Shown piece by piece: positions 27,179 through 35,802 of a stretch of 38,730 nt of DNA (positions are counted from its first letter, which is position 1; each line of letters starts with the position of its first letter). The notes below the pieces were generated by a model. It was not told the DNA's origin and searched no databases. It worked only from the letters and a program-made list of their open reading frames with translations. Source of the DNA: an uncultured Slackia sp. (GTDB taxonomy: Bacteria > Actinomycetota > Coriobacteriia > Coriobacteriales > Eggerthellaceae); assembly GCA_900553775.1 (NCBI GenBank), contig USEZ01000004.1, positions 1-38,730 of the forward strand, given 5' to 3'. The position numbers were made by a program, and so were the translations under genes.

Positions 27179-27475
27179 ATGGAAGGCGATAAGACCGAGC
27201 TCGATATCCTGATAACGATCCGCGACATGAACGACGAAGAATCCGGCGTCGACGACATCTTGCTCGGCTGCGCGCTGCGAAAAGACGACCTTCCTGCATT
27301 TCTTCGCGACGTGGCCGCGCTGGCGCGCTCGTACGACGGCAAGAATTTCTCGGAGCTGGCCGAAAGCGCCGACGATTCCGCCATCATCGCCGCCCACCGC
27401 CGGTGGTTCGCCGATGCCGCCCGCGATGTGGTCGACCGTGCGCAGGCCGTGCTCGACGACAGCAGCCGGCCATAG
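27179..27475 (+). CDS. Small protein of unknown function
   Basis: A 98-residue acidic, soluble, mostly helical protein; no family recognised. The start at 27179 is well supported by GGGGGAGG directly upstream; the frame extends to an ATG at 27122 but without a binding site. It is divergent from the XRE regulator and shares its operator region, so the two may be co-regulated. Coding character is supported by the strong ribosome-binding site and the G/C third-position pattern. Confidence 0.65.
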   Translation: MEGDKTELDILITIRDMNDEESGVDDILLGCALRKDDLPAFLRDVAALARSYDGKNFSELAESADDSAIIAAHRRWFADAARDVVDRAQAVLDDSSRP

Positions 27476-27595
27476 CTCCTTTTGCGGCCATGCCGCTTCT
27501 CGGCGACGAACGCCCCGGCGAAACGATGCGCTGCGCGCGAATGGCGTATCATGCGGCATCGAGCGCCATCAACTTCCAAGCCTTAAGGAGCGGCT

Positions 27596-27835
27596 ATGAA
27601 TCTCGAAGACTGGCAGACGCGGGTCGACAGCATCGATCTGGGCGACATGCGCCTGTACCACGCCTATGCGTTCAATGAGAAGACGAAGCAGGTCATCGAG
27701 GGCGATACCGAGCATCCTGACGAGCAGTACGTGCGCATGCGGTTCCAGCAGCAGCTCATGGGCACGCTCATGCAGATCGACATGGAAGAGCAGATGCGCG
27801 TCGCGCAGGAAAAGCGCCCATCCGAGGGCGAATAG
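27596..27835 (+). CDS. Small protein of unknown function
   Basis: A 79-residue charged protein (MNLEDWQTRVDSIDLGDMRL...), with no membrane helix, motif or recognised family. TAAGGAG at 27584-27590 gives a well-placed start. A TATCAT at 27546-27551 may be a -10 element. It ends about 170 bp before folD and may be transcribed separately. Confidence 0.68.
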   Translation: MNLEDWQTRVDSIDLGDMRLYHAYAFNEKTKQVIEGDTEHPDEQYVRMRFQQQLMGTLMQIDMEEQMRVAQEKRPSEGE

Positions 27836-28008
27836 CCGTCTGGGCCGTTCGTTCGCCGTATGCTCGCGGCCCGTTTCGGCGCGTGTTGCGCTCCGGTTTC
27901 TTTCCGTTCGGCTTTCCGCAGGGCGCGTTCGTGTTCGGATGTTCTGCGGTAGAATGCCCGAATCCGAAAACGAGAGGGCGGCAGGGCCGTCGCACGAAGG
28001 GGAGGGCC

Positions 28009-28884
28009 ATGGTTCGAGAACTGCTGGGCAAGCCGGTTATCGCCGCGCTGAAAGAAGATCTGACCGGGCGCATCGAGGCGTTGAAATCCGAAGGCGTCGC
28101 GCCGACGCTTGCCATCGTGCGCGTGGGCGAGCGCGAAGACGACCTGTCCTACGAGCGCACGGCTTTGAAGCGCGCCGAGGGCCTGGGCATCGAGGTGCGC
28201 CGGTTCACGCTGGCCGACGATGCGGGCCAAGCGGCGCTCATGGATGTGATTTCCCGAGTCAACGCCGATGCAGGCATTCACGGCTGTTTGATGTTCCGTC
28301 CGCTTCCGCGCGCCTACGACGAAGAGGCGGCTTGCGAGGCGCTCGATCCCGCGAAAGACATCGACGGCATCGGACGCGCTGCGCTCGCACGCGTGTTCAC
28401 GGGCCGCGGGGAAGGCTTCGCACCCTGCACGGCGGCGGCATGCTTGGAGATGCTCGACGCCTACGGCATCGAGGCGGCGGGCAAGCGCGTGGCCGTCGTG
28501 GGCCGAAGCCTGGTGATCGGCCGCCCCGTGGCCATGATGCTGCTCGAACGCAACGCCACCGTGACGGTGTGCCATTCCCGCACGCGAAACCTCGAGCAGG
28601 CGATTCGCGAGGCCGACATCGTGGTGCTTGCCACGGGCCGTGCGAAGGCGTACGGCGCATCGTGCTTTCGCGAGGGCCAGGTCGTTCTCGACGTGGGCAT
28701 CAACGTGGATGCCGAAGGCAATCTGTGCGGCGATGCCGATTTCGCCGCTGCGGCGGCTGCCGTGGGCGAGGCGGGCGCGATCACGCCCGTGCCGCGCGGC
28801 ATCGGCGGCGTTACCACGAGCGTGCTCATGAAGCATGTGGTGGAGGCGGCCGAAAAAAGCCTCGGCCGCGCTTCTTCCCGATAA
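28009..28884 (+). CDS. folD: FolD, methylenetetrahydrofolate dehydrogenase/cyclohydrolase (divergent clade)
   Basis: A 291-residue FolD, the enzyme that interconverts 5,10-methylene-, methenyl- and 10-formyl-tetrahydrofolate for one-carbon metabolism. The nucleotide-binding VVGRSLVIGRP block, KDIDG (Asp119 matches E. coli Asp121) and TPVPRGIGGVTTSVL are present. Two catalytic positions differ: in the ungapped block SYERTALKRAEGLGI, Ala52 stands where E. coli has Lys54, and Phe96 in MFRPLP stands where E. coli has Gln98. This pattern matches a clade I recall from gut anaerobes. Cyclohydrolase activity may therefore be reduced or use other residues. The start follows AAGGGGAGGG; a possible -10, TAGAAT, is at 27950-27955. 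A strong terminator follows. Confidence 0.9.
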   Translation: MVRELLGKPVIAALKEDLTGRIEALKSEGVAPTLAIVRVGEREDDLSYERTALKRAEGLGIEVRRFTLADDAGQAALMDVISRVNADAGIHGCLMFRPLPRAYDEEAACEALDPAKDIDGIGRAALARVFTGRGEGFAPCTAAACLEMLDAYGIEAAGKRVAVVGRSLVIGRPVAMMLLERNATVTVCHSRTRNLEQAIREADIVVLATGRAKAYGASCFREGQVVLDVGINVDAEGNLCGDADFAAAAAAVGEAGAITPVPRGIGGVTTSVLMKHVVEAAEKSLGRASSR

Positions 28885-28896
28885 TCGGCTTTCCAT

Positions 28897-28935
28897 GCGG
28901 CGGGCATTCTTTCGGATGCCCGCCGCTTTCTTTTC
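28897..28935 (+). terminator. Rho-independent terminator of folD
   Basis: A perfect 11-bp stem, GCGGCGGGCAT (28897-28907) with ATGCCCGCCGC (28916-28926), an 8-nt loop, then TTTCTTTTC. It lies 12 bp after the folD stop. Confidence 0.92.
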
Positions 28936-29005
28936 GCCCGCTATTTCGCCGGCCTTTACTTCGATTTGACGCTTCGGTCGACCCGCAGGCCGACATTTGC
29001 CTCGA

Positions 29006-29038
29006 TCTGACGTTTCTCTGACGCGCGTTTGATAGCGC
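29006..29038 (+). promoter_or_regulatory. Pho box upstream of pstS
   Basis: TCTGACG at 29006 and 29017 and TTTGATA at 29028 are in an 11-bp register, as in PhoB/PhoP sites built from 11-bp direct repeats. A further TTTGACG lies at 28965. The array sits 63 bp before the pstS start, where a response regulator would replace the -35 element; TAGAGT (29044-29049) may be the -10. The phoP-like gene in the same operon is the probable binder. Confidence 0.72.
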
Positions 29039-29101
29039 CTTCGTAGAGTTCGTTGCGGCGTTTGAACTGCAATGGACAACCTTACGAAAGGACTATCGGA
29101 C

Positions 29102-29983
29102 ATGAAATCCAAGAAACTGCTCGCGCTCGCTCTTTCCTGCGTGTGCGCTTTGGGAGCGTTCGCTTTGGCCGGATGCTCGTCGGGCGGCGATGCCGCCTCT
29201 TCCGACGGCGCGCCGCAGGGGGCCATCTCGGTCATCTCCCGCGAAGACGGGTCGGGCACGCGCGGCGCGTTCACCGAGCTTTTCAAGATCGAAGACGCCG
29301 ACGGCAACGATGCCACCGCCGCCTCGGCCGTGGTCACCAATTCCACGTCGGTCATGATGACCACCGTGGCGGGCGACCCGAGCTCTATCGGCTATATCTC
29401 GCTCGGCTCGCTCAACGACACCGTGAAGGCGGTCGAAATCGACGGCGTGGCGCCTTCCGCCGAAGGCGTCAAGGACGGATCGTACAAGGTGGCCCGTCCG
29501 TTCAACGTGGTCGCGGGCAAAACCGTCTCAGACGTGGCGCAGGATTTCCTCGATTTCGTGATGAGCGCCGAGGGCCAGGCCGTGGTCGATGAGGACTACG
29601 TCTCCGTGGCCGAAAACGCGCAGCCGTACAGCGCTTCCGGCAGGTCGGGCAAAGTGGTGGTTGCGGGCTCCTCTTCGGTGACGCCCGTCATGGAGAAGCT
29701 CGCCGAGGCGTACGAGGCGCTCAACCCCGACGTGAACGTCGAGGTGCAGCAGTCCGACTCTTCCACCGGCATTCAGTCGGCCATCGACGGCACGTGCGAT
29801 CTGGGCATGGCTTCCCGCGAGCTGAAAGATTCCGAGCTTTCCCAGGGCGTCGAGCCCGCCGTGATCGCCATGGACGGCATCGCCGTTATCGTGAACAACG
29901 GCTGCGCCGTGAACGGCCTGACCTCCGACCAGGTCAAAGGCATCTTCACCGGCGAAATCGCCGACTGGTCCGCTCTCGCCTAG
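29102..29983 (+). CDS. pstS: PstS, phosphate-binding lipoprotein, circularly permuted
   Basis: A 293-residue lipoprotein with a signal peptide and lipobox LAGC (Cys25). It captures phosphate for PstCAB. The domain order is unusual. In ordinary PstS the chain begins with the GSSTV phosphate-binding segment and ends with the SREDGSGTR half. Here the second half comes first (ISREDGSGTRGAF at 45-57, YISLGSLNDTVKA, FLDFVMSAEGQAVV at 149-162) and the first half follows (VVAGSSSVTP 186-195, GMASRELKDSEL 235-246, AMDGIAVIVN, IFTGEIADW). Both binding segments are present, so it should still bind phosphate. The start at 29102 is set by the signal peptide and GAAAGGA. It is first in pstSCAB-phoU-phoPR, behind the Pho box. 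Confidence 0.92.
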   Translation: MKSKKLLALALSCVCALGAFALAGCSSGGDAASSDGAPQGAISVISREDGSGTRGAFTELFKIEDADGNDATAASAVVTNSTSVMMTTVAGDPSSIGYISLGSLNDTVKAVEIDGVAPSAEGVKDGSYKVARPFNVVAGKTVSDVAQDFLDFVMSAEGQAVVDEDYVSVAENAQPYSASGRSGKVVVAGSSSVTPVMEKLAEAYEALNPDVNVEVQQSDSSTGIQSAIDGTCDLGMASRELKDSELSQGVEPAVIAMDGIAVIVNNGCAVNGLTSDQVKGIFTGEIADWSALA

Positions 29984-29998
29984 CGCTTCGGCAGCGAT

Positions 29999-30850
29999 AT
30001 GAAAGGCATCAAAGAAACGGCAGCGAAGGTGCTTTTCACGGCCGCCGCGGGAGTGTCCATTCTCGCGGTGGCCCTGATATGCGTCTTCCTGTTCGCAAGC
30101 GGCATTCCCGCCATCGGCGAAATCGGGCCGATCGAATTTCTGACGGGCACCGTCTGGCGCCCGGCAAGCGACACCTACGGCATCTTCCCCATGATTCTGG
30201 GGAGCATCTATGCCACGGCGGGCGCGCTTGTCATCGGCGTTCCCGTGGGCTTGCTGTGCGCGGTGTATCTGTCGCGTTTCGCAAGCCCGCGCGTCAAGCG
30301 CATCCTCACGCCGGGCGTGGAGCTTCTGGCGGGCATCCCTTCGGTCATCTACGGCTTTTTCGGCCTGGTGGTGCTCGTGCCGCTTATCCGCCGGACGTTC
30401 ACCGTGCAGGGCATGAGCCTGCTTGCGGCCTCGATCATCTTGGGCATCATGATCTTGCCCACGATCATCACCGTGGCACGCAACGCGCTCGATGCCGTGC
30501 CCGACAGCTATTACGAAGGCGCGCTCGCGCTCGGCGCCGACCACGAACGCAGCGTATTTCGCGTGCTGGTTCCGGCCGCGGGATCGGGCATCATGGCGGG
30601 CGTGGTGCTGGGCGTGGGCCGCGCGATCGGCGAAACCATGGCCGTGGTCATGATCGCCGGCAACCAGGTGCAGATTCCCGACAGCCTGCTCGACGGCGTG
30701 CGCACGCTGACCACCAACATCGTCATGGAGATGGGCTACGCCGCCGATCTGCATCGCGAGGCGCTTATCGCCACCGCCGTGGTGCTGTTCGTGTTCGTGC
30801 TGCTGATCAATCTGGCGTTCGCCGCGTTGAATGCGAGGTCGAGAAAATGA
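29999..30850 (+). CDS. pstC: PstC, phosphate ABC transporter permease
   Basis: A 283-residue inner-membrane permease with about six helices. The ABC-permease loop is ALALGADHERSVFRVLVPAA. ELLAGIPSVIYGFFGLVVLVP and GVGRAIGETMAVVMIAG are PstC signatures. It forms the transmembrane channel with PstA. It starts 15 bp after pstS and its stop overlaps the pstA start (ATGA at 30847-30850), so translation is coupled. Confidence 0.94.
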   Translation: MKGIKETAAKVLFTAAAGVSILAVALICVFLFASGIPAIGEIGPIEFLTGTVWRPASDTYGIFPMILGSIYATAGALVIGVPVGLLCAVYLSRFASPRVKRILTPGVELLAGIPSVIYGFFGLVVLVPLIRRTFTVQGMSLLAASIILGIMILPTIITVARNALDAVPDSYYEGALALGADHERSVFRVLVPAAGSGIMAGVVLGVGRAIGETMAVVMIAGNQVQIPDSLLDGVRTLTTNIVMEMGYAADLHREALIATAVVLFVFVLLINLAFAALNARSRK

Positions 30851-31818
30851 CGGGTCTGAAACGAAACCGGACATACGGGGCGACACGTCCGGATTCCGCG
30901 ATGCCGCCGCAGACGGCGGATGCTGCCGTCTCGGGGCGGACGGCTGCGGGGGCGGATGCGCAAGGGTCTTCTTGCAGGCCTGCCCGCAGGGATAGGCCCC
31001 GGCGCAAGGCGTCCTCGCGCATCCTTTCGGCGCTCGTGCGCGTTTCCGCGGCGGCCACGGCGGCGGTGTTGGCGATCATCGTGGGATACATCCTGGTCAT
31101 GGGCGTTCCTGCGCTTTCGCCCGAGCTGTTCTCCGTGGAATACACCTCCGAAAACGTGTCGATGCTGCCTTCTTTGGTCGACACGCTGCTCGCCGTGCTG
31201 CTGACGCTTGCCATCGCCGTTCCCCTCGGCGTGATGGCGGCTATCTTTCTGGTGGAATACACCACGCGCGGCAGCAGGTTCGTCAAAGTCGTGCGCATCA
31301 CCGCGGAAACTTTGGCGGGCATCCCCTCGATCGTATACGGCCTGTTCGGCATGCTGTTCTTCGTCACGTTTCTGGGTTGGGGGCTTTCGCTTCTGTCGGG
31401 CTGTCTGACCCTTGCCATCATGGTGCTTCCCACCATCATGCGCACGACCGAAGAGGCTTTGCGCGCGGTGCCCGACTCGTATCGCGAAGGCAGCTTCGGT
31501 TTGGGGGCCGGCCGCTTGCGCACGGTGCTTTCGGTGGTGCTGCCGCCTGCGATGCCGGGCATCCTGGGAGGCATCATCCTGTCGATAGGCCGCATCGTGG
31601 GCGAATCGGCGGCGTTGATCTTCACGGCGGGCACCGTGGCGGCCATTCCTTTGGGCGTGTTCGATTCGGTGCGCACGATGTCGGTTCATATGTACGTGCT
31701 TTCGTGCGAGGGCCTGCATATCGACGCCGCCTATGCCACTGCCGTGGTGCTGCTGGCTATCGTGGTGCTGATCAACGCGCTGGCGTCGTTTGTGGCGAAG
31801 CGTCTGACCAGGGTGTAG
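30847..31818 (+). CDS. pstA: PstA, phosphate ABC transporter permease
   Basis: A 323-residue permease with about six helices and a cytoplasmic N-terminal extension of about 55 residues, rich in Arg, Ala and Gly (MTGLKRNRTYGATRPDSAMP...), longer than in most PstA proteins. Signatures are TLAGIPSIVYGLFGMLFFV, EALRAVPDSYREGSFGLGAG and GRIVGESAALIFTAG. It overlaps pstC by 4 bp. The next gene, pstB, begins 215 bp later, with a strong hairpin between. Confidence 0.94.
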   Translation: MTGLKRNRTYGATRPDSAMPPQTADAAVSGRTAAGADAQGSSCRPARRDRPRRKASSRILSALVRVSAAATAAVLAIIVGYILVMGVPALSPELFSVEYTSENVSMLPSLVDTLLAVLLTLAIAVPLGVMAAIFLVEYTTRGSRFVKVVRITAETLAGIPSIVYGLFGMLFFVTFLGWGLSLLSGCLTLAIMVLPTIMRTTEEALRAVPDSYREGSFGLGAGRLRTVLSVVLPPAMPGILGGIILSIGRIVGESAALIFTAGTVAAIPLGVFDSVRTMSVHMYVLSCEGLHIDAAYATAVVLLAIVVLINALASFVAKRLTRV

Positions 31819-31829
31819 GAAGTCTTCGC

Positions 31830-31864
31830 GCGCGTCCGCCGCTTGGCCGTTATGGCGGACGCGC
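31830..31864 (+). terminator. Hairpin between pstA and pstB
   Basis: An 11-bp perfect stem, GCGCGTCCGCC (31830-31840) with GGCGGACGCGC (31854-31864), over a 13-nt loop, 12 bp after the pstA stop. No clean T run follows. It may trim or attenuate the transcript so that pstB-phoU-phoPR is expressed less than pstSCA. Confidence 0.5.
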
Positions 31865-32033
31865 GGCGCATGCTTTCAAGGTGTTTGGGCCTCAATGCGC
31901 GCGCCGCAGGGGCTCGACCCGTCGCCGTCGTGCTTTCGCGCCGCAGGATGCGGCCTTCGCTTGTGCGGACGGCGGCGTCGAATCGATGGAATAGGGCGTC
32001 CGGCCGGACGCCTTCGAAGAAAGGAACGAACGC

Positions 32034-32852
32034 GTGAGCGAAATCACACCGGGCGCCATGGCCCAGGCCGAGGCGCCCCGCACCGCGCAGGACGGCGGGC
32101 AGGCGAAGATCGCCGTGTGCGGCCTCGATCTGCATTACGGCGATTTCCATGCGCTGCACGGCATCGACATGGACATTCCCGCCAACAAGATCACGGCGTT
32201 CATCGGGCCGTCGGGCTGCGGCAAATCCACGCTGCTGCGCACGCTCAACCGCATGAACGATCTGGTGGAAGGCTGTCGCATCGACGGCGAAGTGCGCCTC
32301 GACGGCGAAAACATCTACGCGAAGGGCACCGACGTGAACGGCCTGCGCCGGCGCGTGGGTATGGTGTTTCAAAAGCCCAACCCGTTTCCGATGAGCGTCT
32401 ACGACAACGTCGCCTTCGGGCCGCGCACGCACGGCGTCAAAGACAAGGCGCGCCTCGACGGCATCGTCGAAAACGCCTTGCGAAAGGCCGCCATCTGGGA
32501 CGAGCTCAAAGACCGCCTGAAAAAAAGCGCCCTGGGCCTTTCGGGCGGCCAGCAGCAGCGCCTGTGCATCGCGCGCGCTTTGGCCGTCGAGCCCGAGGTG
32601 CTGCTGATGGACGAGGCCACAAGCGCCCTCGACCCGCTTTCCACGGGCCGCATCGAGGAGCTGGCCGTCGAGCTGAAGAAAGACTACACCGTGGTCATGG
32701 TGACCCACAACATGCAGCAGGCGGCGCGCATCTCCGACATGTGCGCGTTCTTCCTGCTGGGCGATCTGGTCGAATACGGCGACACGCAGGGCCTGTTCGG
32801 CCGCCCTCAGGACAAGCGCACCGAAGACTACATCACGGGAAGGTTCGGCTAA
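32034..32852 (+). CDS. pstB: PstB, phosphate ABC transporter ATPase
   Basis: A 272-residue ATPase. Walker A is GPSGCGKST, the signature LSGGQQQRLCIARAL, and Walker B LLMDEATSALDP (Ala where most PstB proteins have Pro). VFQKPNPFPMSVYDNVAFG is the PstB-specific Q-loop block. It powers phosphate import through PstCA. The start is GTG 32034, eight bases after AAGAAAGGA (32018-32025). phoU follows 3 bp after the stop. Confidence 0.95.
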   Translation: MSEITPGAMAQAEAPRTAQDGGQAKIAVCGLDLHYGDFHALHGIDMDIPANKITAFIGPSGCGKSTLLRTLNRMNDLVEGCRIDGEVRLDGENIYAKGTDVNGLRRRVGMVFQKPNPFPMSVYDNVAFGPRTHGVKDKARLDGIVENALRKAAIWDELKDRLKKSALGLSGGQQQRLCIARALAVEPEVLLMDEATSALDPLSTGRIEELAVELKKDYTVVMVTHNMQQAARISDMCAFFLLGDLVEYGDTQGLFGRPQDKRTEDYITGRFG

Positions 32853-32855
32853 ACC

Positions 32856-33515
32856 ATGATACGCACGATTTTCGACCACGAGCTTTCGCTGCTCGACGCG
32901 CAGATGCTGGTCATGGCCTCTTCGATGGAGGAGGCGGTGGTCTCGGCGATCAAGGTGATGGAGGAGCGCGACGCCGATCTGGCCGAACGCGTCATCGCCG
33001 GAGACGACGACATCGACCGTCAGGAGCGCGAGATAGAAAGCCTCTGCTTGAAGCTGCTGCTCACCCAGCAGCCCGTGGCGGGCGACTTGCGCCATGTATC
33101 CTCCGCCCTTAAGATGGTCGGCGATATGGAGCGCATAGGAGACCAGGCGGCCGACGTGTGCGAGACCATGCTCGGCATCGACGGTCCGCTCGATGCGCGT
33201 CTTTCGGGACATCTGCGCCGCATGGCCGAGAAGGCGTGCGCGATGGTGCATAATGCCGTTGCGGCGTTCGTGGAGCGCGATGTCGAGAAGGCCCGTTCGG
33301 TCATGGGCTCCGACGACGAGGTGGACGCGCTGTTCGACAAGGTGAAAACCGATGTGGTGGCGGCTATCCAGCACGACGCCGACCCGGCGAGCAGCCTGGT
33401 GGAGGCCCTGATGGCCGCGAAATACCTCGAACGCATCGCCGACCATGCCCAAAACGTCGCGGAATGGGTCGAATACGCCCTGACAGGCCGCTATAAAGGA
33501 GATTCGATCGGATGA
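32856..33515 (+). CDS. phoU: PhoU, phosphate signalling regulator
   Basis: A 219-residue all-helical protein with two PhoU repeats; the metal-binding-type motifs are in ERIGDQAADV and ERIADHAQNV. PhoU links the state of the Pst transporter to the sensor kinase so that the regulon is off when phosphate is plentiful. It lies between pstB and the response regulator; its stop overlaps the next start by 4 bp (33512-33515). Confidence 0.94.
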   Translation: MIRTIFDHELSLLDAQMLVMASSMEEAVVSAIKVMEERDADLAERVIAGDDDIDRQEREIESLCLKLLLTQQPVAGDLRHVSSALKMVGDMERIGDQAADVCETMLGIDGPLDARLSGHLRRMAEKACAMVHNAVAAFVERDVEKARSVMGSDDEVDALFDKVKTDVVAAIQHDADPASSLVEALMAAKYLERIADHAQNVAEWVEYALTGRYKGDSIG

Positions 33516-34261
33516 TCTACTACCTCGAGGATGACGAGCAAATCCGCAATCTGACGCTGTACACCCTGGCCCAGACCGGGCACGAGACGCGCGGCTTCGC
33601 CTGTGCGGCCGAGCTGTATGCGGCGCTCGAAGACGCCGTGCCCGACCTGTTCATCCTCGATGTCATGCTGCCGGGCGAAGACGGCATCTCGGTTCTCAAG
33701 AAATTGCGCGCCCGCCCCGATGCCGAAAACGTCCCCGTGATGATGCTCACGGCGAAATCGACCGAGTTCGACACGGTGCTCGGGCTCGATGCGGGCGCCG
33801 ACGATTACCTTGCCAAGCCTTTCGGCATGATGGAGCTGCTTTCGCGCGTCAACGCGCTTTTGCGCCGCGTCCGCCGCGACGAGGAGCGCGCCCGGCAGGC
33901 GGCCGAGGCCGCCCGCGCCGACGTTCCTGCCGCCGTTATCGCCGATGCGGCTTCCGCAGACGTGATGGACGCGGGCCCCATCCATCTCGACGCGGCCCGC
34001 TATGCGGTCACGGTGGCGGGTTGCGAGGTGCGTCTGACGCATAAGGAGTTCGAGACGCTGCGCTTCCTCATGCACAATCGCGGCATCGTGGTGTCGCGCA
34101 GCCAGCTGCTCGACCAGGTGTGGGGCTACGAGGTGGCGGGCGAGACGCGCACGGTGGACGCCCACATCCAAACGCTGCGCAAAAAGCTCTCCGAAGCCGA
34201 TCCCCAGGCCGCGTCGCTGATCGAAACGGTGCGCGGCGTGGGCTATCGCATGAAGGGCTAG
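33512..34261 (+). CDS. phoP: Phosphate-regulon response regulator (PhoP/PhoB, OmpR family)
   Basis: A 249-residue OmpR-family regulator. The receiver has the acidic pair Asp7-Asp8, phosphoacceptor Asp50 (LFILDVMLPGEDG), Thr80 and Lys102 (AKPFG). A linker of about 30 residues rich in Ala and Arg follows, then the C-terminal winged helix (about 152-249) with THKEFETLRFL and the recognition helix region RTVDAHIQTLRKKL. It probably binds the 11-bp repeats before pstS. It overlaps phoU and is followed after 4 bp by the kinase. The name phoP rather than phoB follows Gram-positive usage. Confidence 0.92.
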   Translation: MIYYLEDDEQIRNLTLYTLAQTGHETRGFACAAELYAALEDAVPDLFILDVMLPGEDGISVLKKLRARPDAENVPVMMLTAKSTEFDTVLGLDAGADDYLAKPFGMMELLSRVNALLRRVRRDEERARQAAEAARADVPAAVIADAASADVMDAGPIHLDAARYAVTVAGCEVRLTHKEFETLRFLMHNRGIVVSRSQLLDQVWGYEVAGETRTVDAHIQTLRKKLSEADPQAASLIETVRGVGYRMKG

Positions 34262-34265
34262 CCCG

Positions 34266-35717
34266 ATGGCCGCTCCCTGCTCTGCCCCCGAATCCGCGGC
34301 GTCCGAGACCGTCGGGTTCCACCGCGGTTCGGGGCGCATGCTTTCGCGCACCATAGCCCGCACGGTCATGGCCGCCACGGCGGCCGTCGCCGCAGCATGC
34401 GCGCTGTTGTTCGCGCTCGTGTTCTATTTCGTGGTAGACCAGCGCGCCGCCCGCGACCTCGAAGGCGAATGCGAGGCGTTCGCCGAGGTCATCGACGCGC
34501 GTTCGTCCGATGCGGCATCGGCGGTGGCGCTGCTCGAAGGCGATGCGGTGGTGGCTCCCTCCGATACGCGCGTGACGCTGATAGACGAAGACGGCTCGGT
34601 GCTCTACGACAACCGCGCCGATGCGGCGCTGCTCGAAAACCACGCGCTGCGCCCCGAGGTCATCCAGGCCATGGAGACGGGCGAGGGCGATTCGGGCCGG
34701 TATTCGGCCACGCTGGGCGAGGAGACGCTCTATCACAGCATCAGGCTCGACGAAGGACCGGTCGTGCGTCTGGCCGTCACGCAGGCGAGCGTGTGGGGCG
34801 TGCTTCAGTCGCTCGCGCTTCCGTATGCGCTGCTTCTTGCGGCGGCGGTGCTGGCGGCGTTTCTGGCGGCATGGGCCATCTCGCGCAAGATCGCGTCCGA
34901 GTTCTCGGCGGTCGATCTGGACCGGCCGCTCGAAAACGACGCGCCGCAGGAAATCGTGCCCCTGCTCGAACGCCTCGATGCGCAGAAGAAAAGCATCGAC
35001 GCCCAGGCGGCCGAGCGGCGCCGATTCACGGCGAACGTGTCGCACGAGCTCAAAACCCCGCTTACGGTGATATCGGGCTATGCCGAGCTCATCGACCGCG
35101 GCATAGCCCGCCCCGAAGACGTGCAGAAGTTCGCGGGGCTCATCCACGGAGAGGCGCAGCGCATGAAGACGCTCGTCGACGAGCTGCTCACCCTGTCGCG
35201 TCTCGACGACGCGCAGGCGTCTGCGGAAAGCGCGCCCGTGGCTATGGACCAGGACGTCTCGCTCGCCCAGGTGGCGCATGCGACGGTGTCGCGTCTGCAG
35301 CCCGCCGCCGAGCGGCGCAATGTGAGCCTGCGGGTGCGCACGCCCGAGCAGGAGGGCCTGTCCGACATCGTGGTTCACGGCAATGCGCGCATGCTCGAAG
35401 AGATGACGCGCAACCTGGTGGAAAACGCGATCCGCTACAACGTGGAAGGCGGGCGCGTGACCGTCGACGTTTCGCGCGACAGGCGCGGCGCGCCCATGCT
35501 GCGCGTGGTGGACACCGGCGTGGGCATCCCGCCCGAGCTGCGCGAGAAGGTGTTCGAGCGCTTCTTCTGCGTGGACGAGAGCCGCTCGAAGGAAACGGGC
35601 GGCACGGGCCTCGGACTTGCGATCGTCAAGCATGCCGCGCAGCTGCACGGCGCCAAGGTGCGCGTATACGGCAACGACCCGCGCGGCAGCGTTTTCGAAG
35701 TGACGTTTCCCGCATAA
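34266..35717 (+). CDS. phoR: Phosphate-regulon sensor histidine kinase (PhoR)
   Basis: A 483-residue membrane kinase. Two helices (about 30-57 and 183-206) bracket an extracellular domain of 125 residues. The H-box is FTANVSHELKTPL (His260), followed by N-box NLVENAIRY, G1 DTGVGIP, F-box FERFFCVDESRS and G2 GGTGLGLAI. It phosphorylates the preceding regulator in response to phosphate state relayed through Pst and PhoU. The N-terminus from 34266 has 24 residues before the first likely internal start (MLSRTIA), so the true start could be slightly later. It closes the operon. Confidence 0.93.
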   Translation: MAAPCSAPESAASETVGFHRGSGRMLSRTIARTVMAATAAVAAACALLFALVFYFVVDQRAARDLEGECEAFAEVIDARSSDAASAVALLEGDAVVAPSDTRVTLIDEDGSVLYDNRADAALLENHALRPEVIQAMETGEGDSGRYSATLGEETLYHSIRLDEGPVVRLAVTQASVWGVLQSLALPYALLLAAAVLAAFLAAWAISRKIASEFSAVDLDRPLENDAPQEIVPLLERLDAQKKSIDAQAAERRRFTANVSHELKTPLTVISGYAELIDRGIARPEDVQKFAGLIHGEAQRMKTLVDELLTLSRLDDAQASAESAPVAMDQDVSLAQVAHATVSRLQPAAERRNVSLRVRTPEQEGLSDIVVHGNARMLEEMTRNLVENAIRYNVEGGRVTVDVSRDRRGAPMLRVVDTGVGIPPELREKVFERFFCVDESRSKETGGTGLGLAIVKHAAQLHGAKVRVYGNDPRGSVFEVTFPA

Positions 35718-35802
35718 GGCCGCTTCTGCCAGGCGTCTGCGCTCATCCGTCGGTCGAAACGCAGCGCCCCGCCGTCTGCATCGCGTTTCGCTTCCCAGGG
35801 GC

